Assembly (NCBI GenBank): GCA_003486945.1
Contig: DNFL01000273.1
Coordinates: 8,421 to 13,683, forward strand
DNA: 5,263 bases
From: Hyphomonas sp.
Lineage (GTDB): Bacteria; Pseudomonadota; Alphaproteobacteria; Caulobacterales; Hyphomonadaceae
Direction of reading: 5' to 3'
In this document: positions 1-5,263 of the stretch, piece by piece
Layout of the letters: each line of letters begins with the position of its first letter
Position numbering within the stretch: position 1 is the stretch's first letter
Notes under the pieces: model-generated
The model's input: the letters and a program-made list of their open reading frames with translations, nothing else
What the model was told of the DNA's origin: nothing
The model's database searches: none
Made by a program: the position numbers and the translations under genes

Positions 1-725
1 ATGGACTCCTGCAGCGCCCCCGCCTCTGCAAGAAGGGAGGCAAGTTCGGAGATCGTGGAACCGAAACCTTCGGGTATATCAGTCGTAAGCTTTAATGTGG
101 CGCCGGACGCCCGGAGTTCCAGCGTCTCAAGTATAGGCATTGCGCGCCGGACAGCTGGCAGCCCAAGAAGCGCAGCCATCCGATAGGTTTCAAGATCGAT
201 CAGCCTTTTGACGAACCGGCCTCTCGCATACGCATCTTCGAATTTGCCGCTGACGGCGTAAGTGATGAAACCATCTGGTGTGATCCTGAAGTCTGTAGAG
301 ACCTCCACTCCGGGAAACATCGCGCGTCCGCCAAAAAGGCGTACTGTGGGGGAAAAGCAAGATCGCGCTGCGTCAGCTTCTTTCGAGAGAATTATGTGGG
401 CGCCGGCCAACTGGCGGCCCGGGGTGGTGCTGAGCCGTGTGATCAGTTCTTTCGCGCTATCTGCATGGCCGATGAAAGTTACTGAGACAAACTCGGTGTG
501 ACGCTCAAAGCGAAGGATACCGTTGTCGAATTCGCTGATCTGATGACGGCTATTTGTGTCGAAAGGGGTGGGCCATGCCGATGGAGCTGAGCCTCTGTCG
601 TCGATCACCCAATGCCAGACATCGGATGTTTCCAAGGGGATCGCGAGAGGTGGCCGTGCATGAGCTTCGGCCTGGATCAGGTCCCGGTCGGGATGTTGCT
701 CCATCCGGGGAGTATCAGGCGTCAT
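1..725 (-). CDS. DUF3422 family protein, N-terminal part (3' end beyond window)
   Basis: This is an open frame of 241 codons with no stop, running off the left edge, so only the N-terminal part is visible. I recognise the DUF3422 family (COG4949, predicted membrane-anchored proteins, usually a little over 400 residues) from several blocks: the EAHARPP segment at residues 20-26, RFERHTEFV at 72-80, a TDFRI segment followed by DGF at 144-153, and LIDLETYRMAALLGLP at 175-190. The family's C-terminal membrane segments would lie outside the window, and none is seen here. The start is the ATG at 725, because its ATGA overlaps the TGA of the SulP gene, a usual sign of translational coupling. No strong Shine-Dalgarno sequence precedes it. 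An in-frame ATG at codon 8 is the alternative. The molecular function of the family is unknown to me; co-expression with the sulfide genes is inferred from the overlap. Family call is confident, role is not. Confidence 0.9.
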   Translation of the reverse strand, partial: MTPDTPRMEQHPDRDLIQAEAHARPPLAIPLETSDVWHWVIDDRGSAPSAWPTPFDTNSRHQISEFDNGILRFERHTEFVSVTFIGHADSAKELITRLSTTPGRQLAGAHIILSKEADAARSCFSPTVRLFGGRAMFPGVEVSTDFRITPDGFITYAVSGKFEDAYARGRFVKRLIDLETYRMAALLGLPAVRRAMPILETLELRASGATLKLTTDIPEGFGSTISELASLLAEAGALQES

Positions 726-2533
726 GGCGTAGACGACAATCCAGCTATCTTGAGCGAAGGGCAGGGTGAAGAAGCCGGCTCTGTCGTCATGGCGGTCCTT
801 TCGAAGGCTGTGCGTGCGCACTCCGCATCCAGGTCCTGGATCGCTTCGAACTGGTGAAGATAGACCTTGCCGGTCAGCTCTTCGAGAAAGTGTGTCCGCT
901 TCAGCCGGTCCATGACAGGGCCTTTGACTTCAGAGAGGTGAAGCGTCACTCCTGCATCCTTCAGGCGGTGATTGATGGATTCGAGGCTTTCTAGCCCGCT
1001 TGCATCAATGTGGTTGACCGCCGGGCACATCAGGATGAGGTGTTTCAGGTCGGGCCGGTTGCTGAGGACGCAATAGACCGTGTCCTCAAGGAAGCGCGCA
1101 TTGGCAAAGTAGAGGCTTTCATCAATCCGTATCGTGATGATGTGCTCTGGTGTCACCACGGCATGGCGATTGACGTTCCGGAAGTGATGGGTTCCGGGAA
1201 CCTGGCCGACAAGCGCGAAGTGCGGCCGGCTTGTGTTGTAGAGGTGCAGAACGAGTGACAGGACGACGCCGCTTGTCACGCCGATTTCAACACCTGCAGA
1301 AAGGGTCACGAGGATGGTGGTCGCCATCGCGGCAAAGTCAGTCTTCGAATAGTTCCAGACTGTCCGGATGGCTGCGAAATCAACAAGCGTGAGCACCGCA
1401 ACAATGATCGTGGCGGCAAGAACGGCCTGAGGCAGGAAGTAGAGGAAGGGGGTGAGGAAGAGGGTTGCGAGCGCGATCCCTATCGCGGTGAACGCACCGG
1501 CTGCCGGTGTTTCTGCGCCGGCATCGAAATTGACAGCCGAGCGGGCGAGGCCTCCGGTTACAGGGTAGCCGCTTGAAACCCCCGCCGCCAGGCTGGCGGC
1601 GCCGAGGCCGATGAGCTCCTGGTTGGGATTGACCCGCTGCCGGCGCTTGGCGGCCAGCGTCTGGGCAACCGACACGGATTCCACAAAACCGATGAGGCTG
1701 ATCAGGGCGGCAGAGCCGAGAAGCTGCGTCCACACCTCCCGGTCAAATGCCGGCAGGCCGAGCGCAGGCAGATCGCGTGGCACGTGGCCTAGGATTTTTA
1801 CGCCCTGCTCGTGCAAGCCAAATGCAGACACCACTACGATGCTGGCGGCGACCGCGAAGATCGGTCCTGCGCGGGCAATGAGTGTGGCCGCCTTGTCCCC
1901 AAGTCCCAGGCGTCTGAGCAAGGGTTTGAGGCCTGCGCGGGCCCAGAACAGGAAGGCCAGAGACGAAAGTCCGATCACCAGCGTCGGCAGGTTTATCGCA
2001 TCAAGGGATCCTGCCAGAGACATAAGAAGTTCAAGAAGGTTGTGGCCCTCTGCCGGCACGCCCAGGATATGCTTCAGCTGAGAAGCGGCAATGATTATGC
2101 CTGAAGCGGTGATGAACGCCGAGATCACCGGATGGCTTAGGAAGTTGGCGAGAAATCCCATCCGGAAGAGACCGAAAGCCAGCAGCATCAGGCCGGACAG
2201 GACCGCAAGGATCATGGCCGCTTCCATATACTGCGCTGTTCCGGATGCTGCGATCTTGCCGGCGGCAGCCGCCGTCATTAGGGACAGGATCGCCACGGGG
2301 CCAACCGAAAGCGTCCGGCTTGACCCGAAGACTGCATAGACGATCAGTGGAAGGATCGATGCATAGAGGCCGACCTGTGGGGGGAGCCCCGCCAGCATCG
2401 CATAGGCGAGCGATTGCGGAATCAGCATGATCGTCACGATCAAAGCCGCCAGAAGATCATTCGTCAGCGTTTCGCCCTTGTAGGTACGGCCCCAGTCAAG
2501 GATCGGCAGGTATCGCGACAGGCGAAAGGTCAT
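722..2533 (-). CDS. SulP family inorganic anion transporter with STAS domain
   Basis: Inner-membrane carrier of 603 residues, a normal length for bacterial SulP proteins. After a short cytoplasmic N-terminus, a long hydrophobic part (about residues 25-430) carries SulP hallmarks: IPQSLAYAMLAGLPPQVGLY at 38-57, the SVGPVAILSL stretch at 76-85, GFVESVSVAQ at 282-291 and the SSGYPVTGGLARSAVN block at 320-335. A cytoplasmic STAS domain follows (about 461-560) with HIDASGLESL at 508-517; Ser512 is the residue at the usual STAS phosphorylation position. The last 40 or so residues look like a non-conserved tail. SulP proteins move sulfate, bicarbonate, chloride or other anions, usually by ion-coupled transport. 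Sitting between SQR and DUF3422, it is inferred to handle sulfite, sulfate or thiosulfate, but sequence alone does not fix substrate or direction. Start: I prefer the ATG at 2533, which has AGGG 8 bases upstream and gives a family-like N-terminus. A TTG at 2554 would add seven residues (MFLRANP) but has no ribosome binding site. Confidence 0.96.
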   Translation of the reverse strand: MTFRLSRYLPILDWGRTYKGETLTNDLLAALIVTIMLIPQSLAYAMLAGLPPQVGLYASILPLIVYAVFGSSRTLSVGPVAILSLMTAAAAGKIAASGTAQYMEAAMILAVLSGLMLLAFGLFRMGFLANFLSHPVISAFITASGIIIAASQLKHILGVPAEGHNLLELLMSLAGSLDAINLPTLVIGLSSLAFLFWARAGLKPLLRRLGLGDKAATLIARAGPIFAVAASIVVVSAFGLHEQGVKILGHVPRDLPALGLPAFDREVWTQLLGSAALISLIGFVESVSVAQTLAAKRRQRVNPNQELIGLGAASLAAGVSSGYPVTGGLARSAVNFDAGAETPAAGAFTAIGIALATLFLTPFLYFLPQAVLAATIIVAVLTLVDFAAIRTVWNYSKTDFAAMATTILVTLSAGVEIGVTSGVVLSLVLHLYNTSRPHFALVGQVPGTHHFRNVNRHAVVTPEHIITIRIDESLYFANARFLEDTVYCVLSNRPDLKHLILMCPAVNHIDASGLESLESINHRLKDAGVTLHLSEVKGPVMDRLKRTHFLEELTGKVYLHQFEAIQDLDAECARTAFERTAMTTEPASSPCPSLKIAGLSSTP

Positions 2534-2541
2534 AGGGTTTG

Positions 2542-2545
2542 CCCT
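2542..2545 (-). promoter_or_regulatory. weak ribosome binding site (AGGG) deciding the SulP start
   Basis: On the minus strand AGGG lies 8 bases before the ATG at 2533. The upstream in-frame TTG at 2554 is preceded by a C-rich stretch with no purine-rich site. This favours the ATG. The motif is short, so confidence is modest. Confidence 0.5.
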
Positions 2546-2577
2546 AAGGAACAATGTTGAGAGGGGGGCAGAAAGGG

Positions 2578-4314
2578 TCAGGCGACTTTGGAGGTCGCCT
2601 TGTTGCTCAGGGCAGGCTGGGCTTCATGCTCGGCAGGCCGGTGCGGAAGAATAGTCGGCCGCGCAAGTGTTTCGGTGCCCTTGAGCATCATGTCGAAATA
2701 GATCGCCGGAAGCATCTTCTCTTTCAAGAACCAGGCGGCCCGCGTGGGCTTCGTACCATCGAGCATCCATTTGGGAACAGACGGATCCAGTTTTCCCCCA
2801 TAAGCGAATTCTGCGAGCACGATCTTGCCGCGCTCCACAGTCAGCGGACATGACCCATAGCCATTGTAGACAGCCGTCGGCGCCTTTCCGTCGATTACGC
2901 AAAGAACATTGTGCGCACATACGGGCGCTTGTTTGCGCACCGCGGCTGCAGTCTTGGCGTTGGGTGTTGAGGCTGCATCTCCGAGCGAGAAGATGTTGCC
3001 ATACTTGGTGTGCTGAAGCGTTTCGGCATTCACATCGATCCAGCCTGTGCTGTTTGCCAACGGGCTGTTACGAATGAAGTCCAGCCCAACCTGGGGCGGA
3101 CACACGTGCAGCATGTCGAAGGTCTTTTCTTCGCGGCGTACATTGCCGCTTGCATCCTTGATCTCGAACAAGGCCTTTTTCGCTGGGCCGTCTACGGCGA
3201 CCAGCGTCTCGTTGAAGTTCAGGTCGATGTTGTACTTTTTCACATACTCCATGAGCGCTGGGACATAGTCCTTTACGCCAAACAGGACAGCGCCCGCATT
3301 GTGAAAGGATACGTCGATATTCTTCAGGACGCCGCGTCTACGCCATGCATCGCAGGCAAGGTACATCGCTTTCTGCGGAGCGCCGGCGCATTTGATGGGC
3401 ATCGGCGGCTGGGTGAACAGGGCTCTGCCCGAGCCAACAGATTGCACAAGGTCCCAGGTATAAGGCGCCATGTCGAAGCGGTAGTTCGACGTCACGCCAT
3501 TGCGACCAAGTGATTCCTTTAGCCCCTCGATCGCATCCCAATCGAGTTTGAGACCGGGGGCTGCGATAAGGGCGCGGTAACCAATAGCTGTGCCATCTTC
3601 GAGAACGACCTCATTACGATCTGGTTTGAAGCGGGCGCAGGCGGCGGGGATCCACTTCACGCCTTTCGGAATCAGCCCGTCCATGGCGCGAACTGTATCT
3701 TCCCGCTTGAACACACCGCCGCCGACGAGTGTCCAGCCGGGCTGATAGTAGTGATCCGTTCGCGGATCTATAATGGCGATGTCGAGACCTGGCCGCCGTT
3801 TGAGAAGACTTGATGCGACAGAGATACCTGCCGCGCCCGCACCGATAATCAAAACATCATGTGTTGGCACCCGGCCAATCCCCGCGTCCGCTGACTTGTC
3901 GCGCGCTTCAAGGCGTGGTCGCAGGGCTGCGAGGTCGTATCCTGCAGAGCTGGTCGTCTTGAGAATCGCATCCACGGACAAATGTCCGGCCTGCGTCAGC
4001 GCCCACAAAGTCGCAGATCGTGTGCCGGTCCTGCAGAAGGCAAGCGCTGGAGCGGGCATTTCATGCAGCGCTTCGGCGAACATTGCCACGTCTGCATCGG
4101 ACAGTTGGCCTGGTACAATTGGAATGTAGCACACCTCAAGGCCATGACGCTGCGCGGCTTCAGCGATCAGTTCATGCCCAGGCTGGTCATCGCTTTCGCC
4201 ATCGGGCCGGTTGATGATGATCGCCCGAAAGCCCTGAGCGGCGGCAAGGCCGACGTCCTGCGGGGTCAGCTGGGGCGATACGGAAATGTCGGGCGCAAGC
4301 GTCTTGATGTTCAT
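2578..4314 (-). CDS. DUF442 (rhodanese/phosphatase-like) - sulfide:quinone oxidoreductase fusion
   Basis: Two-domain protein of 578 residues. Residues 1-137 match DUF442 (TIGR01244 type), with the cysteine loop FCRTGTRS at 93-100 (Cys94, Arg99). After a linker, residues 151-578 are an FAD-dependent SQR: dinucleotide-binding GAGAAG at 158-163, DHYYQPGWTLVGGG at 187-200, PIKCAGAPQK at 306-315, SLGDA plus PNAKTAAAVRKQAP at 443-464, and GSCPL at 487-491. Cys309 and Cys489 match the two redox cysteines of the human type II enzyme SQOR (Cys201, Cys379). The C-terminal WFLKEKMLPAIYFDMMLKG (528-546) fits the amphipathic membrane-binding helix of monotopic SQRs. The SQR part oxidises sulfide, forms a cysteine persulfide, passes sulfur to an acceptor and reduces quinone at the inner membrane. 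The N-terminal domain may take the persulfide onward (inference). The gene follows the dioxygenase after a 25-base gap containing a strong ribosome binding site. The same fusion is annotated elsewhere as a bifunctional tyrosine phosphatase-like/FAD oxidoreductase; phosphatase activity is not shown here. Confidence 0.96.
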   Translation of the reverse strand: MNIKTLAPDISVSPQLTPQDVGLAAAQGFRAIIINRPDGESDDQPGHELIAEAAQRHGLEVCYIPIVPGQLSDADVAMFAEALHEMPAPALAFCRTGTRSATLWALTQAGHLSVDAILKTTSSAGYDLAALRPRLEARDKSADAGIGRVPTHDVLIIGAGAAGISVASSLLKRRPGLDIAIIDPRTDHYYQPGWTLVGGGVFKREDTVRAMDGLIPKGVKWIPAACARFKPDRNEVVLEDGTAIGYRALIAAPGLKLDWDAIEGLKESLGRNGVTSNYRFDMAPYTWDLVQSVGSGRALFTQPPMPIKCAGAPQKAMYLACDAWRRRGVLKNIDVSFHNAGAVLFGVKDYVPALMEYVKKYNIDLNFNETLVAVDGPAKKALFEIKDASGNVRREEKTFDMLHVCPPQVGLDFIRNSPLANSTGWIDVNAETLQHTKYGNIFSLGDAASTPNAKTAAAVRKQAPVCAHNVLCVIDGKAPTAVYNGYGSCPLTVERGKIVLAEFAYGGKLDPSVPKWMLDGTKPTRAAWFLKEKMLPAIYFDMMLKGTETLARPTILPHRPAEHEAQPALSNKATSKVA

Positions 4315-4320
4315 GGCAGT

Positions 4321-4330
4321 CTCCTCCTTT
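4321..4330 (-). promoter_or_regulatory. strong ribosome binding site for the DUF442-SQR gene
   Basis: AAAGGAGGAG on the minus strand gives a full AGGAGG core (4328-4323) ending 8 bases before the ATG at 4314. It lies in the 25-base gap after the dioxygenase stop codon. It fixes the start and suggests this enzyme is translated more efficiently than the weakly preceded SulP gene. Confidence 0.85.
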
Positions 4331-4339
4331 TTTCCGGCC

Positions 4340-5206
4340 TCAGAGCGCGTTGATTGGGATTTTCATGTAACGCTGGCCATTGTCTTCGGGCTCGGGCAGG
4401 TCGCCGGCTCGCATGTTGATCTGCACCGAAGGCAGGATCAGCTTCGGCATGGCGAGCGTGGCGTCGCGGGTCGTGCGCATCTTGATGAATTCATCGCGCG
4501 ATGTTCCGGATTTGACGTGAATGTTCGCCTGTTTCTCTGCGGCGATCGTCGTTTCCCAGACATATTCGTTGCGGCCGGGCGCCTTGTAGTCGTGGCACAG
4601 GAACACACGCGTTTCGCCCGGCAGCGCGAACAGTTTCTGGATGGAGTCGTAGAGCGTACCGGCATCTCCGCCCGGGAAGTCGCAGCGTGCGGTCCCGAAA
4701 TCCGGCATGAAGATCGTATCGCCCACAAAGAGGGCGTCTCCGATCAAGTGGCTCATACAGGCGGGGGTGTGCCCGGGTGTATGGATAGCCCGGGCTTCGA
4801 GGTTGCCGATCTTGTAAGTTTCCCCGTCCTGAAACAGGTGATCGAACTGACTGCCATCAGTGTGAAAGGACTGACCTTCATTGAAGATCCGGGCAAAGAC
4901 TTTCTGGACCGTCGAGATGTGCGCGCCGATCCCGGTCTTGCCGCCCAGCTCGCGTTGAATATGCGGCGCTGCCGTCAGGTGGTCGGCATGCACGTGCGTG
5001 TCGATGATCCATTCACAAGTCAGGCCTTGCTCACGAACGAAAGCAATCATCTTGTCGGCAGAGTCGGTTTTCGTGCGGCCTGAAGCCTGGTCGAAGTCGA
5101 GAAGGGAATCTACGACCGCACAAACTTTGGTCTCCGGATCGGCGACGACATAGCTGATTGTATTGGTAGCTTCATCGAAGAAGCCGGTCACATTGGGCTT
5201 GGTCAT
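4340..5206 (-). CDS. MBL-fold metallo-hydrolase, persulfide dioxygenase type (ETHE1/Blh-like)
   Basis: Soluble protein of 288 residues with no signal peptide or membrane segment, so cytoplasmic. It shows the metallo-beta-lactamase fold signatures: THVHADH at 70-76, TPGH at 143-146, GDTIF at 162-166 and CHDY at 204-207. By analogy with ETHE1-type persulfide dioxygenases, which hold one Fe(II) with two His and one Asp, the likely ligands are His71, His146 and Asp163. The block TARCDFPGGDAGTLYDSIQK (172-191) followed by LPGETRVFLCHDY is typical of the ETHE1/Blh branch rather than of glyoxalase II. The expected reaction is oxidation of glutathione persulfide, or a similar low-molecular-weight persulfide, with O2 to sulfite. 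The C-terminus (about 255-288, LPSVQINMRAG and PINAL) resembles the dioxygenase half of bacterial Blh proteins, but the DUF442 half is absent here and sits on the next gene. The start at 5206 is supported by AAGAGGA 7 bases upstream. A lactonase or glyoxalase II role is a weaker alternative, given the SQR neighbour. Confidence 0.95.
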   Translation of the reverse strand: MTKPNVTGFFDEATNTISYVVADPETKVCAVVDSLLDFDQASGRTKTDSADKMIAFVREQGLTCEWIIDTHVHADHLTAAPHIQRELGGKTGIGAHISTVQKVFARIFNEGQSFHTDGSQFDHLFQDGETYKIGNLEARAIHTPGHTPACMSHLIGDALFVGDTIFMPDFGTARCDFPGGDAGTLYDSIQKLFALPGETRVFLCHDYKAPGRNEYVWETTIAAEKQANIHVKSGTSRDEFIKMRTTRDATLAMPKLILPSVQINMRAGDLPEPEDNGQRYMKIPINAL

Positions 5207-5213
5207 TTTCGGG

Positions 5214-5220
5214 TCCTCTT
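5214..5220 (-). promoter_or_regulatory. ribosome binding site of the MBL-fold dioxygenase gene
   Basis: AAGAGGA on the minus strand, 7 bases before the ATG at 5206. Good match and spacing; it supports the chosen start. Confidence 0.75.
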
Positions 5221-5224
5221 AATT

Positions 5225-5263
5225 TCAGGAAACGGGGCGGGCGAATACGCCGTATCCGCCTGT
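5225..5263 (-). other. upstream edge: possible last codons of a preceding gene, or leader sequence
   Basis: Reading leftwards from the right edge, one frame gives twelve codons (TGGYGVFARPVS) ending in TGA at 5227-5225, just before the ribosome binding site of the dioxygenase gene. A second frame stays open until a TGA that overlaps the dioxygenase ATG (5205-5203). Either could be the end of an upstream operon gene, or neither may be coding. The peptide is too short to assign to a family. If the first frame is real, the dioxygenase is not the first gene of the operon and the promoter lies outside the window. I see no convincing promoter in these bases. Confidence 0.25.
5240..5260. repeat. imperfect inverted repeat / short hairpin
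   Basis: The 21 bases form two 9-base arms around a 3-base centre, with one G-T pair when read as minus-strand RNA (GGCGGATAC, loop GGC, GTATTCGCC). There is no T tract after it on the minus strand, so it is not a classic intrinsic terminator. It could be a weak mRNA structure, an operator half seen at the window edge, or chance within coding sequence. Confidence 0.4.

Noticed and set aside
1..186. Plus-strand open frame at the left edge, with further short plus-strand frames up to 857
   Set aside because: The minus strand here encodes conserved DUF3422 blocks and the end of SulP, so the plus-strand frames are shadows.
1611..2081. Plus-strand open frame of 156 codons
   Set aside because: Antisense to SulP transmembrane segments; Arg- and Ser-rich composition and no recognisable family.
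2534..2577. Possible terminator between the SQR and SulP genes
   Set aside because: Only a short TGCCC/GGGCA pairing with a long loop and no T run on the minus strand; too weak to call.
3097..3105. Extra cysteine (Cys405) in the MLHVCPP segment of SQR, where human SQOR has Thr
   Set aside because: Probably a common variation among bacterial SQRs of this group. The two expected redox cysteines are both present elsewhere, so no special role is claimed.
3010..3513. Plus-strand open frame of 167 codons
   Set aside because: Antisense to the SQR domain including the Cys309 region; no domain signature.
4286..5083. Plus-strand open frame of 265 codons
   Set aside because: It lies fully opposite the dioxygenase and the start of the SQR fusion, which have clear family motifs and ribosome binding sites. 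Its translation shows no recognisable domain and is rich in Arg, Val and Gly, as expected of an antisense frame in high-G+C DNA.

Overview
The window holds part of one minus-strand operon from what looks like an alphaproteobacterium. The evidence for the host is the moderately high G+C, the closeness of every product to alphaproteobacterial family members, and a gene set typical of sulfide detoxification in that class. A finer placement (for example Hyphomonadaceae or Rhodobacteraceae) would be a guess. Four genes read leftwards with almost no space between them. No gene on the plus strand, tRNA, rRNA, insertion sequence or CRISPR array was seen.

Layout in transcription order (right to left): (1) 5206-4340, a stand-alone metallo-beta-lactamase-fold hydrolase of the persulfide dioxygenase (ETHE1/Blh) type. 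(2) 4314-2578, a two-domain protein with an N-terminal DUF442 rhodanese/phosphatase-like domain fused to a type II-like sulfide:quinone oxidoreductase (SQR). (3) 2533-722 (a TTG at 2554 is possible), a SulP-family anion transporter with a C-terminal STAS domain. (4) 725-1, the N-terminal part of a DUF3422 protein that runs off the left edge; its ATG overlaps the SulP stop codon as ATGA. The 57 bases at the right edge hold the ribosome binding site of gene 1, a hairpin, and possibly the last codons of another upstream gene.

Inferred joint function: SQR at the membrane oxidises sulfide to sulfane sulfur and passes electrons to quinone. The fused DUF442 domain, whose cysteine loop is rhodanese-like, may receive or relay the persulfide. 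The dioxygenase oxidises glutathione persulfide (or a similar thiol persulfide) to sulfite. SulP may then move sulfite, sulfate or another sulfur oxyanion across the inner membrane. This is a compact sulfide-to-sulfite module. Its least explained part is DUF3422, a family without known function that here is translationally coupled to the transporter.

The single domains are well-known families. The points of interest are the domain arrangement (DUF442 on SQR rather than on the dioxygenase, as in Blh) and the coupled DUF3422 gene.
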